Source: Phenylobacterium sp. (lineage in GTDB: Bacteria; Pseudomonadota; Alphaproteobacteria; Caulobacterales; Caulobacteraceae). Taken from it: DNA of 64,000 bases. The position numbers and the translations under genes were made by a program. The DNA lies in contig NZ_JAKRSA010000009.1 in assembly GCF_022402485.1 (NCBI RefSeq), positions 1 through 64,000 on the forward strand. The letters are read 5' to 3'. Under the pieces are notes generated by a model. The model had not been told where the DNA came from, did no database searches, and saw nothing but the letters and a program-made list of their open reading frames with translations. Shown piece after piece: positions 33,362 through 43,013 of the stretch (positions are counted from its first letter, which is position 1; every line of letters begins with the position of its first letter).

Positions 33362-35000
33362 AGACGGCCTCCTTGAAGGGTTCGACGCCGGTGCGGCGAT
33401 AGGTATCGAGGAAGCGCTCGCCGTCCTTGCGCTCGCGCAGATAGACCTCGACCAGGGTGTCGATGGCGCCGGCCACCTTGTCGTAAGGCAGGGCCGGGCC
33501 AAGCATCTTGCCCACCGCAGCGTCTTCGGCGCCCGAGCCCCCCAGGGTCAGCTGGTAGAATTCCTCGCCCTTCTTATCGACGCCCAGGATGCCGATGTGG
33601 CCCACATGGTGGTGGCCACAGGCATTGATGCAGCCGCTGATCTTGATCTTCAGCTCGCCAATGGCCTCGGCGCGGTCGGGATCAGCGAAGGTCTGGGCAA
33701 TCTGCTGGGCCACCGGAATGGCCCGGGCATTGGCGAGCGCGCAATAATCCAGCCCCGGGCAGGCGATAATGTCGGAGATCAGGTTCACATTGGCGCTGGC
33801 CAGTCCCGCGGCCTGAAGCCCGGCGAACACGGCCGGCACATCGTCCAGGCGCACATGCGGCAGGACCAGGTTCTGCTCGTGGGTCACCCGGATGTCGTCC
33901 TGGCCATAGCGCTCGGCCAGATCAGCGATCACGTCCATCTGGTCGGAGGTGGCGTCGCCCGGAGTCTCGCCAATGGCCTTCAGCGACACCTCGACAATGG
34001 CGTAGCCGGGCTTCTTGTGCGGCCGCAGATTGTTGCGGGCAAACCTTGCCAGGGCCGGATCAGCTGCCTTGGCCGCCTCGAAGATCGCCGACACCGCCGG
34101 CAAAGGCTCGAAGGCGGTCTTGGCAAAGGCGCCCCGGATGCGGGCCAGTTCGGTGTCGGGCAGATCGCCCTCCGGGCCGATCTTGGCCCATTCCTCGGCC
34201 ACCTGCCGGGCGAACTCCTCCGCGCCCAGGGCCGCCACCAGGATCTTGATCCGCGCCTTGTAGATATTGTCCCGGCGACCATGGCGGTTATAGACCCGCA
34301 GGATCGCCTCCAGGTACGAGAACAACCGGTTGGCGGGCAGGAACTCGGTGATGGTCGGGCCCACATAGGGGGTGCGGCCAAGACCGCCGCCGACAATGAC
34401 CTCAAAGCCCAGCTGGCCGTCGCGGCCGCGGCGGATCATCAGGCCGATGTCGTGCACCTTGGCGGCGGTGCGGTCCTTGGCCGAGGCTGTGATGGCGATC
34501 TTGAACTTGCGCGGCAGGAACGAGAATTCCGGGTGCAGGCTCGACCACTGGCGGATGGCCTCGGACCAGACCCGGGGATCATCCAGCTCCTCAGCCGTGG
34601 CGCCGGCATAGGGATCAGACGTCACATTGCGGATGCAGTTGCCGCTGGTCTGGATGGCGTGCATGTCCACCTCGGCCAGCTGGTCGAGGATGTCGGGGGC
34701 GTCCCTGAGCTTGATCCAGTGGAACTGAAGATTCTGGCGGGTGGTGAAGTGGCCATAGCCCCGGTCATAGACCCGACCGATGTGCGCCAGGCGGCGCATC
34801 TGGCGCGAATTCAGCGAGCCATAGGGAATGGCGATCCGCAGCATGTAGGCGTGCAGCTGGAGATAGAGACCGTTCATCAGCCGCAGGGCCTTGAACTGAT
34901 CCTCGCTCAGCTCCCCCGACAGACGCCGCGCCACCTGTTCGCGGAATTCACGGGAGCGGTCGGCGACGAATTCCTGGTCGACAGAGTCGTACTGGTACAC
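33345..35000 (-). CDS. cysI: sulfite reductase hemoprotein (siroheme/4Fe-4S)
   Basis: The 551-aa enzyme reduces sulfite to sulfide. It has the duplicated nitrite/sulfite reductase ferredoxin-like halves (IPYGSLNSRQMRRLAHIG and LPHVRLDDVPAVFAGL) and the cluster/siroheme cysteines in ACPGLDYCALA and GCINACGHHHVGHIG. It lacks a CysJ neighbour; the fpr gene in the same operon suggests a ferredoxin-dependent enzyme. DUF2849 lies 11 bp upstream. Confidence 0.95.
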   Translation of the reverse strand: MYQYDSVDQEFVADRSREFREQVARRLSGELSEDQFKALRLMNGLYLQLHAYMLRIAIPYGSLNSRQMRRLAHIGRVYDRGYGHFTTRQNLQFHWIKLRDAPDILDQLAEVDMHAIQTSGNCIRNVTSDPYAGATAEELDDPRVWSEAIRQWSSLHPEFSFLPRKFKIAITASAKDRTAAKVHDIGLMIRRGRDGQLGFEVIVGGGLGRTPYVGPTITEFLPANRLFSYLEAILRVYNRHGRRDNIYKARIKILVAALGAEEFARQVAEEWAKIGPEGDLPDTELARIRGAFAKTAFEPLPAVSAIFEAAKAADPALARFARNNLRPHKKPGYAIVEVSLKAIGETPGDATSDQMDVIADLAERYGQDDIRVTHEQNLVLPHVRLDDVPAVFAGLQAAGLASANVNLISDIIACPGLDYCALANARAIPVAQQIAQTFADPDRAEAIGELKIKISGCINACGHHHVGHIGILGVDKKGEEFYQLTLGGSGAEDAAVGKMLGPALPYDKVAGAIDTLVEVYLRERKDGERFLDTYRRTGVEPFKEAVYADAH

Positions 35001-35011
35001 CCCGCGCCTCC

Positions 35012-35371
35012 TTACTTACGCTTGATCAGATTGACGCGGCCGCTGGAACGGGCGGCACCGTCGGCATGCAGCAGGGCTTCGATCACCTCGCCGCCCACAG
35101 CCTGCTTGCCGTGGGTCGGGTGATTGGTGGGGCCGAGCGCGCGGATACGCTCGCGGTAGCTGAGCGGCGCCCAGAGACCGTCGGACTCCATCAGATCGAT
35201 GAGATAGGGGTCGATGACCACGGTGGCTTGCGACTTGGCCTGGCCCTCAGCGGCCTCCGCAGCGGCGGGGTCGTCGAACAGGTCAGCGTCCCCAAAGCCC
35301 TCGACCCACTGGCCGGACTTCCAGAACACGACATCGCCGTCGATCAGGCGGTTGGCGGTCAGGGCCTTCAT
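35012..35371 (-). CDS. DUF2849 family protein
   Basis: A 119-aa protein beginning MKALTANRLIDGDVVFW, with the family segment VVIDPYLIDLM and RERIRALGPTNHPTHGKQ. It occurs between the siroheme-synthesis gene and cysI in many alphaproteobacteria. Function unknown; perhaps it supports siroheme transfer. ATG lies one base after the cobA stop. Confidence 0.9.
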   Translation of the reverse strand: MKALTANRLIDGDVVFWKSGQWVEGFGDADLFDDPAAAEAAEGQAKSQATVVIDPYLIDLMESDGLWAPLSYRERIRALGPTNHPTHGKQAVGGEVIEALLHADGAARSSGRVNLIKRK

Positions 35372-35372
35372 C

Positions 35373-36218
35373 TCACTTGCCTCCCAGCTCGACGGCGCGA
35401 GCCTCAATCTGCGTCGTCTGCCAAGGTTCGCCGGCCACAGCCAGGGCCATGGCTTCACCGACGATCAGCAGGGCCGGGCCTTTCACAGGCGCAGCGGCGT
35501 TGGCAAGGTCAGCCAGTAGGGTGACGATCCGGCGCTCGTCCGGCCGACTGGCGTTCTCGACGATCAGTGCAGGTGTCGCGGGCGCTCGGCCGGCCTCGAT
35601 CAGCCTGCGGGCGATCCCCGCCGCCGTGGAGACGCCCATATAGATCACTACCGTCTGATTGGGGCGGGCCAGGCTTTCCCAGTCCAGGTCCGGCTCTCCG
35701 TCCCGGGCCGCATGGCCGGTGACAAAGGTCACGGCCTGGGCGAGACCGCGGTGGGTCAGGGGCGCACCAGCGCTGGCCCCGGCCGAGAGAGCCGCTGTCA
35801 CACCCGGCACCACGACACAGGCGACGCCGGCCGCGCGGCACGCCTCAAGCTCCTCGCCACCCCGACCAAAAATGAACGGATCGCCGCCCTTCAGCCGCAC
35901 GACCTTCAGGCCCTGAAGGGCGAAGGCCACCAGCATTCGGTTGATCTCGTCCTGGGGATAGGCGTGGCGCGACTTGCGCTTGGCGACGCTGATCCTCTGG
36001 GCGGCGGTTGGCGCAAGATCGAGAATTTCCGCCGAGACCAGGCCGTCGTGGACCACCACATCGGCCCCCTGCAGCACCTTCAGGGCCTTCAGGGTCAGAA
36101 GCTCCGGATCGCCGGGGCCTGCGCCCACCAGCCAGACCGTCCCCACCGTGCGCGCGTTTGAGCCGTCGAGCAGGACGAGGCCGCCGTTTCGCCGGTTGGA
36201 TCGCTCGCTGGGCACCAT
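35373..36218 (-). CDS. cobA: uroporphyrinogen-III C-methyltransferase
   Basis: The 281-aa SAM-dependent enzyme makes precorrin-2, the first step to siroheme for CysI. The signature VWLVGAGPGDPELLTLKAL, YP..EINRM, VVRLKGGDPFIFGRGGEE and GVTAALSAGASAGAPLTHRG are all present. It lacks the dehydrogenase/ferrochelatase half of CysG. It leads the operon cobA-DUF2849-cysI-DUF934-cysH-fpr; the promoter lies in the 174-bp gap shared with the divergent LysR gene. Confidence 0.95.
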   Translation of the reverse strand: MVPSERSNRRNGGLVLLDGSNARTVGTVWLVGAGPGDPELLTLKALKVLQGADVVVHDGLVSAEILDLAPTAAQRISVAKRKSRHAYPQDEINRMLVAFALQGLKVVRLKGGDPFIFGRGGEELEACRAAGVACVVVPGVTAALSAGASAGAPLTHRGLAQAVTFVTGHAARDGEPDLDWESLARPNQTVVIYMGVSTAAGIARRLIEAGRAPATPALIVENASRPDERRIVTLLADLANAAAPVKGPALLIVGEAMALAVAGEPWQTTQIEARAVELGGK

Positions 36219-36392
36219 GGGTTTAGCTTCTCTAATACTCTTGAGCCCCAAAAGCCGACGGAGCGGAACAGGGTCCACTCCGTCGAATCTCCGCCGATAA
36301 AAGGGCCATTACATCGCCGGACGCTTGCAAACTGGCGACAACTCCCCCACTTCGCAACCCAAGGAGTTCTGCCCGGGGGTTCAGGAAAACTC

Positions 36393-37361
36393 ATGGAACG
36401 ACAGGCTGAACGTAGCGGCGACCGCCGTCGGCTGCCACCTTTGAACGCCTTGCGGGCCTTTGAGTCCGCCGCCCGCCACCTGAATTTCAGCCGGGCCGCC
36501 GATGAGCTGTCGGTGACCCCAGGCGCGGTCAGTCAGCAGATTCAGAACCTGGAAGACTATGTGGGCGCGGCATTGTTCAAGCGCACCCCAAAGGGGCTGT
36601 TGCTCACCGACGCCGCCCAGACCGCCCTGCCCGCCCTGCGCGAGGCCTTCGACCGTCTGGCTGAGGCCGCCTCCTTGCTTACCGCTGCCGTGGACGGTCG
36701 CCGTCTCAGCATCACGGCCGCGCCATCCTTCGCGGCCAAGTGGCTGGTCCCCCGCCTGGGCAAGTTCGAAGAGGCCCATCCCCAGGTCGATGTCTGGCTG
36801 TCGGCCGGCATGGAGCTAGTGGATCTCAGCACCGGCGAGGTTGACCTGGCCATCCGCTATGGCTCGGGCCGCTATCCCGGCCTGGAGGTCACCCGCCTGA
36901 TGAGCGAAACGGTGCTGGCCGTGGCCAGTCCCGACCTGATGGCCAAGATCCCGCTCCAGGACCCCGCTGACCTGATCAATCACATCCTGCTGCACGATGG
37001 ATCGGCTGAACTCGACGCCTCTTGCCCGGACTGGGCCATGTGGCTGGCCGCCCGGGGCCTCAAGACCGTGGACGGGTCCCGGGGTCCAAGGTTCAACCAG
37101 TCGAGCCTGGTGATTGAGGCCGCCGCCAATGGCCGGGGCGTGGCGCTGGCCAAGCGCACCCTGGCCCAGGCCGATCTGGAGGCAGGGCGACTGGTGGCAC
37201 CGTTACAGATCGCCACGGCGGTGGACTTCGCCTATTACCTCGTCCATCCCAAGGCCAAGGGCCGGCTGCCGCAGGTCAAGGCGTTCACCGCCTGGATTAC
37301 AGCTGAGGCTGAGGCCCACGAGGCTGCCCTGCGGGCCATAGACAACGGCGCGGGCATCTAG
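36393..37361 (+). CDS. LysR-family regulator, GcvA-like
   Basis: The 322-aa protein has an N-terminal HTH (ALRAFESAARHLNFSRAADELSVTPGAVSQQIQNLE) and a substrate-binding domain (about 105-310), including DLAIRYGSGRYPGLE as in the GcvA group. Divergent from the cobA-cys operon, sharing its upstream region, so it could control that operon; LysR proteins often regulate a divergent neighbour. This is inference; CysB-type regulators differ in sequence. Confidence 0.9.
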   Translation: MERQAERSGDRRRLPPLNALRAFESAARHLNFSRAADELSVTPGAVSQQIQNLEDYVGAALFKRTPKGLLLTDAAQTALPALREAFDRLAEAASLLTAAVDGRRLSITAAPSFAAKWLVPRLGKFEEAHPQVDVWLSAGMELVDLSTGEVDLAIRYGSGRYPGLEVTRLMSETVLAVASPDLMAKIPLQDPADLINHILLHDGSAELDASCPDWAMWLAARGLKTVDGSRGPRFNQSSLVIEAAANGRGVALAKRTLAQADLEAGRLVAPLQIATAVDFAYYLVHPKAKGRLPQVKAFTAWITAEAEAHEAALRAIDNGAGI

Positions 37362-37393
37362 TCCGACGCCCGCCGAAGCGACCAGAGTGTTGA

Positions 37394-37735
37394 ATGCTGA
37401 TTGAGATCGACGACCACAAGGCCCCTGCAGACTGCCAGACCATGGCCGAGGTCCGTCAGGGGGTCGATGCCCTCGACCGGGCGCTGGTCAAATTGCTGGC
37501 CGAACGCCAGGGGTTCATGGACGCCGCCGCGCGGATCAAGCCTCATCGGGGCGTGGTGCGCGACGAGGCGCGGATTGAGGATGTGGTGGCCAAGGTCCGG
37601 GCCGCCGCCCGTGACGCCGGCCTGTCAGAGGCTATCGCCGAGCCTGTCTGGCGAACCCTGATCGACCGCTGCATCGCCTATGAGTTCGGCGCCTGGGACA
37701 AAACTCGAACCGCTGAGCGCGATTCCCACCCCTGA
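37394..37735 (+). CDS. chorismate mutase family protein
   Basis: The 113-aa all-alpha AroQ-type protein contains VDALDRALVKLLAERQGFMDAAARIK with the active-site arginine/lysine helix, and VWRTLIDRCIAYE near the end. It either rearranges chorismate to prephenate or, as in PchB-like members, cleaves isochorismate; the sequence alone does not settle it. It lies 32 bp after the LysR gene. Confidence 0.85.
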   Translation: MLIEIDDHKAPADCQTMAEVRQGVDALDRALVKLLAERQGFMDAAARIKPHRGVVRDEARIEDVVAKVRAAARDAGLSEAIAEPVWRTLIDRCIAYEFGAWDKTRTAERDSHP

Positions 37736-37751
37736 CGATGGCAGATCCGCT

Positions 37752-39815
37752 TCAGGCGGCTTCGGCGCCTGAAGTCCTCCCGCCGATCCAACGGCTGAGA
37801 CAGGCGTGAAGGTTTTCAATCTTCACCGGCTTTTCGACACTGTCGACCATGCCAGCCTCTCGCATGCGGGCCACCTGTTCCGGCAAAACATCGGCGCTCA
37901 TGGCGATGATCGGCGTACTTGCGATAGGCCCCTCAAGGGCTCGAATAGCGCGGGTGGCGGCCAGTCCATCGACGATCGGCATATGCACGTCCATCAGGAT
38001 CGCGTCGTAGCGGCGGGACTTGGCCGCCTCGATCGCCTCACGGCCGTCGCAGGCGACATCGGCGGTGCAGCCCAGGATCTGCAGCATCAGAACGCCCAGC
38101 TCCCGGTTCATCGGGTGATCATCCACGAGCAGCACATGGGCTTGCAGCGTTTCATCCCCGTGGGCCTCGTCGGTCGCCTGAACAGGCTCTCCAGCCCGCT
38201 CAAGACTCAGCTCCAGCCAGAAGGTTGAACCGGCGCCAGGGGCAGACTCCACCCCGACTGCACCCCCCATGGCCTCGATCAGACCCTTGCAGATCGCCAG
38301 CCCCAGCCCCGACCCGCCGTGGGTCCGGCTGACGGAGGAGTCGACCTGGCTGAACCGCTGGAACAGTCCCGCCAACGCCGGGTTGGCGATGCCAACGCCA
38401 CTGTCGGCGACAGAGATCCGCACCCGGTCTCTGCTGCCCTCAGGCGTCACGGCCAGGGTCAGGGTGATATGGCCCGCATCCGTGAACTTCACGGCATTGT
38501 TCAGATAGTTGAGCAGCACCTGGCAGAGGCGATGATCGTCGCAGACATGGCCGCCGATCAGCTCGCCGTCGGTCACCATGGTCAGGGACAGACCCTTGGC
38601 GTTGGCCGCCTCTGCGACAATGGCCAGGGCTTCGCGGCAAACCACCGTCAGATCCACGGGCTTGGGGTCCAGCTCGATCCGTCCGGCTTCAACCTTGGAG
38701 AAGTCGAGGATGTCGTTCACGACCGTGAGCAAGGCGTTGCCGGACCTCCGGATCAGCTCGATCTGGCGGCGGCTGTCGGAGCGCATGTCCTTGTCGAGCT
38801 CCAGCACCTGGGCAAAGCCGATGATGGAGTTCAGCGGGGTGCGGATTTCGTGGCTCATGGTGGCCAGGAAGTCGGTCTTGGCCACCGAGGCCGCCTCCGC
38901 ACGCTGTCTGGCCCGCTGATGGGTCACTGAGCGCCGAAGGATCAGGTCCCGCAGCCGTTGCTGGTGGATGGCCATCAAGGCGGTGATCAGGCCCGTCCCG
39001 AACACCAGGCCAAGATAGACCTGAAAGATGGTGACCTGCTGATACAGGGTGTGCGTATCGGCCAGCACCGGGGTGCGCCCCCAGGCGACCCCGACGGTCA
39101 TCAGGGCCACACAGGCAACGGCCATGGCGACGGTGACAGCCTGGGGGCCGGTGCGCAGGCCAAGGATGGTCACCACGGGGAACATGGCCAGCAGGGCGAT
39201 GGGCGCGGCCGGCGTGATGATCAAGAACACCAGCAGCGCCACAGCGGCAAAGCCTAGAACCATCTCAAAGGAGCGCTTGGAGAGCAGACTCTTGCGACGT
39301 TCCTGACCCAGCAGAAGGATAGCAGGCAGGACGATCGACATGCCCAGCAGCTTCGCCGCAAACCGGTTCAGCAGCATGGCGGCGGGGAACTCGCCGGTAA
39401 TGGCCAGAGTTCCCAGGCCAAGCAGAAGGGCGGCCACGGCGAGCACTGGTGCCAGAACGAGGAAGATCAGGGTGGCGAAGCGGCCAGGGGTTGTCAGTCG
39501 CACCGCATTGAAACGCCGCGCCAGATAGACCACCGCCAGGGCCTCCAGCACATTCAACAGACTGTAGCCCACCGCCGCGTAGAGCGGGTTCCCCAGGGCC
39601 AGAATGAGGGCCGTCTGAAGGGCAAATCCGGTCGCAAGACACGCCAGGGTCCACCTGGCCGGCAGCAGCAGGATGGCACCGATGACAAAGGCATTGGCCG
39701 TCCAGACCGCCCCGACGCCGGTGGCATCCCGCAAGGCATTGGTCAGCCAGAGGTTGGCCATGTAGCCGCCGCAGAGCACGACAGCGATCAGGAGTTGGCG
39801 GCTTCCTCGGGCGAT
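37752..39815 (-). CDS. hybrid histidine kinase with MASE1-like sensor
   Basis: Inner-membrane sensor kinase with about eight membrane helices (to about residue 290), then HisKA (phospho-His in ATMSHEIRTPLNSIIGFAQ), HATPase (NLLNN-like YLNNAVKFTD, DSGVGI, GGSGLGLAICKGL) and a receiver domain (ILMDVHMPIVDGL). No Hpt is attached, so phosphate may pass to a separate Hpt protein. A canonical start GTG 39779 lacks a ribosome-binding site and cuts the first helix; an in-frame ATC at 39815 has AGGAGG seven bases upstream, so I place the start there with caution. Confidence 0.88.
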   Translation of the reverse strand: MARGSRQLLIAVVLCGGYMANLWLTNALRDATGVGAVWTANAFVIGAILLLPARWTLACLATGFALQTALILALGNPLYAAVGYSLLNVLEALAVVYLARRFNAVRLTTPGRFATLIFLVLAPVLAVAALLLGLGTLAITGEFPAAMLLNRFAAKLLGMSIVLPAILLLGQERRKSLLSKRSFEMVLGFAAVALLVFLIITPAAPIALLAMFPVVTILGLRTGPQAVTVAMAVACVALMTVGVAWGRTPVLADTHTLYQQVTIFQVYLGLVFGTGLITALMAIHQQRLRDLILRRSVTHQRARQRAEAASVAKTDFLATMSHEIRTPLNSIIGFAQVLELDKDMRSDSRRQIELIRRSGNALLTVVNDILDFSKVEAGRIELDPKPVDLTVVCREALAIVAEAANAKGLSLTMVTDGELIGGHVCDDHRLCQVLLNYLNNAVKFTDAGHITLTLAVTPEGSRDRVRISVADSGVGIANPALAGLFQRFSQVDSSVSRTHGGSGLGLAICKGLIEAMGGAVGVESAPGAGSTFWLELSLERAGEPVQATDEAHGDETLQAHVLLVDDHPMNRELGVLMLQILGCTADVACDGREAIEAAKSRRYDAILMDVHMPIVDGLAATRAIRALEGPIASTPIIAMSADVLPEQVARMREAGMVDSVEKPVKIENLHACLSRWIGGRTSGAEAA

Positions 39816-39904
39816 GGGAGAACCTCCTGAAAACGGGCGAATAGAGTGTACTGAGTCCTAAACTAGCCGATAGCCTCTCTACCAATGCTTAAGCCTGAGT
39901 CTGT

Positions 39905-40750
39905 TCAGCGCTCGGCGAGTCTTCCCGTGAGGGTCCCGATCTCCTGACGCAGAGCTGAGAGCTCAACCCGCAGCGCTGCAAGATCGGCGGCGTCTTCAGC
40001 ATGAACCTGCTGACGCTCAAGGCTTGCTTGATGCAAGTCCGCCTCGATCTTTTGGCGCTCAGCCTGGGCCTCTTCCTCGTGCTCGCTCTGCATGGCATTG
40101 ACCACGATGCCGATGAACAGGTTGAGCATGGTGAAGGTGGTGCAGAGGATGAACGGGACGAAGAAGGCCCAGGCATAGGGGTAGACCTCCATCACCGGCC
40201 GCACGATGCCCATGGACCAGCTCTCCAGGGTCATGATCTGGAACAGGGAATAGGCTGAGGCGGGGATCGACCCGAACCACTCCGGGAAGCTGGCGGCGAA
40301 CAGCTTGGTGGCCATCACGGACGCCACATAGAAGATCAGGGTCATCAACAGGATGATCGAGCCCATCCCCGGCAGGGCGCTGATCAGGGCGCCGACCACC
40401 CGGCGCAAGGACGGCACCAGGGTGATCATCCGCAACACCCTCAGGATGCGCAGGGCCCGCAGCACCGAAAAGGCCCCGGATGCCGGCACCAGGGCGATCG
40501 CCACGATCGCAAAGTCGAACAGGCTCCAGGGGTCCTTGAAAAAGGCCAGCCGATGAACCGCGATCCGCGCCACGATCTCCACCACGAAGATCGCCAGAAT
40601 GGCCCGGTCGAGGGCCAGCAGGACGGGGCCGAAATTGGCCATGGCCCAGGCGCTGGTTTCCAGTCCCAAGGTGATCGCATTGAGCACGATCAGGGCGGTG
40701 ACGATCTTCTCGGTGCGCGGCGAGGTGACCAGCGCCTTGAGCTTGTCCAA
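39905..40750 (-). CDS. bacterial voltage-gated sodium channel
   Basis: A 281-aa single-domain six-helix channel. The S4 voltage sensor is LRALRILRVLRMITLVPSLRR with regularly spaced arginines; the selectivity filter is TLESWSM, identical to that of the NavAb/NaChBac-type sodium channels. After S6 (FVPFILCTTFTMLNLFIGIVVNAM) a C-terminal coiled coil (EEEAQAERQKIEADLHQASLERQ) would tetramerise it. TTG 40750 has GGAG eight bases upstream and gives standard length; the longer frame overlaps the divergent acyl-CoA dehydrogenase. Role could be motility or pH response, as in other alkali-tolerant bacteria. Confidence 0.92.
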   Translation of the reverse strand: MDKLKALVTSPRTEKIVTALIVLNAITLGLETSAWAMANFGPVLLALDRAILAIFVVEIVARIAVHRLAFFKDPWSLFDFAIVAIALVPASGAFSVLRALRILRVLRMITLVPSLRRVVGALISALPGMGSIILLMTLIFYVASVMATKLFAASFPEWFGSIPASAYSLFQIMTLESWSMGIVRPVMEVYPYAWAFFVPFILCTTFTMLNLFIGIVVNAMQSEHEEEAQAERQKIEADLHQASLERQQVHAEDAADLAALRVELSALRQEIGTLTGRLAER

Positions 40751-40928
40751 GGGTCGAGCTCCATAAGGATCGGGTTGATCTGCGCCATCTGCCGCATCCC
40801 GCGGCCAAGCGCCAGCGGGGCGTGAGGCGACGGGCGAGAACTCTGCGCCCCTTGACGTTGGGGCGTGGTTTCCCAAGACCGCCGCCTCCTCTAAGGGCTG
40901 TAAGACACCGTCCAGCTGGGAGACGATC

Positions 40929-42086
40929 ATGGGCCATGACAGTGAGCACGATGCGGTCCTGGAGACCGTGCGCCGGCTCTGCGCAGGCTTCCCTGGAGAG
41001 TACTGGCGCGCCCGAGACCGGGAACGGAGCTACCCCACAGAATTCGTCCAGGCCCTGACCGAGGCCGGGCTCCTGGGCGTGCTGATCCCAGAGTCCTATG
41101 GGGGCAGCGGCCTGGGTCTGTCGGCGGCCGCCGCCATCCTGGAGGAGATCCATGCCAGCGGCTGCAACGCCGCAGCCGTGCACGCCCAGATGTACACCAT
41201 GGGCACCGTGCTGCGGCATGGCAGCCAGGCGCAGAAGTCCCAGTGGCTACCGAAGATCGCCTCTGGCGAAGTGCGGCTGCAGGCCTTTGGCGTCACCGAA
41301 CCTGGCGCCGGCACCGACACCACCGCCATCACCACCCAGGCGGTGCGCCGGGGCGAGTCCTATGTCATCAACGGCCAGAAGGTCTGGATCAGCCGAGCTG
41401 AACACTCCGACCTGATGATCCTCTTGGCCCGGACTACACCGAGGGATCAAACCACTAAGAAGACCGACGGGCTGTCGGTCTTCCTGCTGGACATGCGCGA
41501 GGCCGTCGGGCGCGGCCTGACGATCAAGCCGATCCGCACCATGTTCAACCACGCCACCACAGAGCTCTTTTTCGATGATCTGGAAATTCCGGCCGACTGC
41601 CTGATCGGCGAAGAGGGCAAGGGCTTTCGCTACATCCTCGACGGCATGAACGCCGAGCGCATCCTGATCGCCGCCGAGTGCATCGGCGATGGACGCTGGT
41701 TCGTGGACAAGGCGCGGGCCTATGCCACCAACCGCGTGGTCTTTGGCCGTCCCATCGGTCAGAACCAGGGGGTGCAGTTCCCCATTGCCCGGGCCTATGC
41801 CCAGGTCCGGGCGGCCAAACTCATGACCTATGAGGCCGCCGCACGCTACGAAGCCGGTGAAGGGGCCGGTGAAGAAGCCAATATGGCCAAGCTCCTGGCC
41901 TCAGAGGCCTCCTGGGCGGCGGCCGACATGTGCATCCAGACCCACGGGGGCTTCGGCTTCGCCGAGGAGTACGATGTAGAGCGCAAGTTCCGCGAGACCC
42001 GCCTCTATCAGGTGGCCCCGATCTCGACGAATTTGATCCTGGCCTATCTGGCTGAGCACGTCCTGGGTTTGCCGCGCTCCTACTGA
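40929..42086 (+). CDS. acyl-CoA dehydrogenase
   Basis: The 385-aa FAD enzyme has N-terminal helices, the middle beta domain (FGVTEPGAGTDTTAITTQAVR, WISRAEHSDLMILLART) and the C-terminal helical domain with FGRPIGQNQGVQFPIA and QTHGGFGFAEEYDVERKFRETRL. It introduces an alpha,beta double bond into acyl-CoA in fatty-acid or amino-acid breakdown. No transport or thiolase partner is adjacent, so the specific substrate is open. Confidence 0.93.
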   Translation: MGHDSEHDAVLETVRRLCAGFPGEYWRARDRERSYPTEFVQALTEAGLLGVLIPESYGGSGLGLSAAAAILEEIHASGCNAAAVHAQMYTMGTVLRHGSQAQKSQWLPKIASGEVRLQAFGVTEPGAGTDTTAITTQAVRRGESYVINGQKVWISRAEHSDLMILLARTTPRDQTTKKTDGLSVFLLDMREAVGRGLTIKPIRTMFNHATTELFFDDLEIPADCLIGEEGKGFRYILDGMNAERILIAAECIGDGRWFVDKARAYATNRVVFGRPIGQNQGVQFPIARAYAQVRAAKLMTYEAAARYEAGEGAGEEANMAKLLASEASWAAADMCIQTHGGFGFAEEYDVERKFRETRLYQVAPISTNLILAYLAEHVLGLPRSY

Positions 42087-42095
42087 GGCAGCGGA

Positions 42096-42938
42096 CTAGT
42101 CGGTAAAGACCACGGTCTTGGCACCGTTCAAAAGGACGCGGTCCTCAAGGTGCCAGCGCACCGCCCTGGCCAGCACCCGGCGCTCAATGTCGCGGCCCTT
42201 GCGGATCAGGGCGGCGGGCGTGTCGCGGTGGCTGATCCGTTCCACGTCCTGCTCGATGATCGGACCTTCATCGAGGTCGGCTGTAACATAGTGGGCCGTC
42301 GCCCCGATCACCTTCACCCCGCGGGCATGGGCCTGATGATAGGGCCGCGCGCCCTTGAAGCCCGGCAGGAAGGAGTGATGGATGTTGATGCAGCGCCCCT
42401 CCAGCTTGGCGGCCAGGCCATCGGACAGGATCTGCATATAGCGGGCGAGCACCACCAGTTCAGCGCCGGTGGCCTGGATCAGCGCCCAGATGGCGCTCTC
42501 CTGCTCCAACTTGGTGTCCCGTCCCACCGGCAGGTGGTGAAAGGGCAGACCGCTGAGATCGATGCTGGAATAGGTCTCAGCCGGATGGTTTGAGACCACC
42601 GCGCGGATGTCCATGGGCAGTTCGCCCCGCCGCCAGCGCCAGATCAGGTCTGACAGGCAGTGGTCGGCCTGGGACGCCAGGATCATGACCTTGCGACGCA
42701 CCCTGGGGTCACGGATCGTCCAGGTCATGGAAAACTCTGCGCCGATGGACGCAAAGGCCTCTCGCAAGCCTTCCACGGGGCGATCGCTGGCCTCAAACAC
42801 CACGCGCATGAAGAACCGGCCGGTTTCCACATCCCCGAACTGCTGGGCGTCGAGAATATTGCCGCCGCGCTCGAACAGGAAGTTTGCCACGCGGCTGACG
42901 ATGCCGGGCCGGTCAGCGCAGGAAAGGGTCAGGATCAT
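42096..42938 (-). CDS. purU: formyltetrahydrofolate deformylase
   Basis: The 280-aa enzyme hydrolyses 10-formyl-THF to formate and THF, balancing one-carbon units and supplying formate for purines. An N-terminal ACT domain ([32 protein letters not shown]) is followed by a formyltransferase-fold domain with [11 protein letters not shown], the catalytic [33 protein letters not shown] and [18 protein letters not shown] 42938 starts exactly at the ACT domain; upstream frame discarded. Confidence 0.94.
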   Translation of the reverse strand: MILTLSCADRPGIVSRVANFLFERGGNILDAQQFGDVETGRFFMRVVFEASDRPVEGLREAFASIGAEFSMTWTIRDPRVRRKVMILASQADHCLSDLIWRWRRGELPMDIRAVVSNHPAETYSSIDLSGLPFHHLPVGRDTKLEQESAIWALIQATGAELVVLARYMQILSDGLAAKLEGRCINIHHSFLPGFKGARPYHQAHARGVKVIGATAHYVTADLDEGPIIEQDVERISHRDTPAALIRKGRDIERRVLARAVRWHLEDRVLLNGAKTVVFTD

Positions 42939-43013
42939 GGGCCGGCTGACTAGAGCATTTCTCACAAGGTGGGAAACGCTCAAGCCCACAGACAGGAGGT
43001 AGGGGTCAGCCGT

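Noticed and set aside
33246-35123. 625-aa plus-strand frame opposite cysI
   Set aside because: Antisense to a gene with intact siroheme motifs; no recognisable domain or ribosome-binding site.
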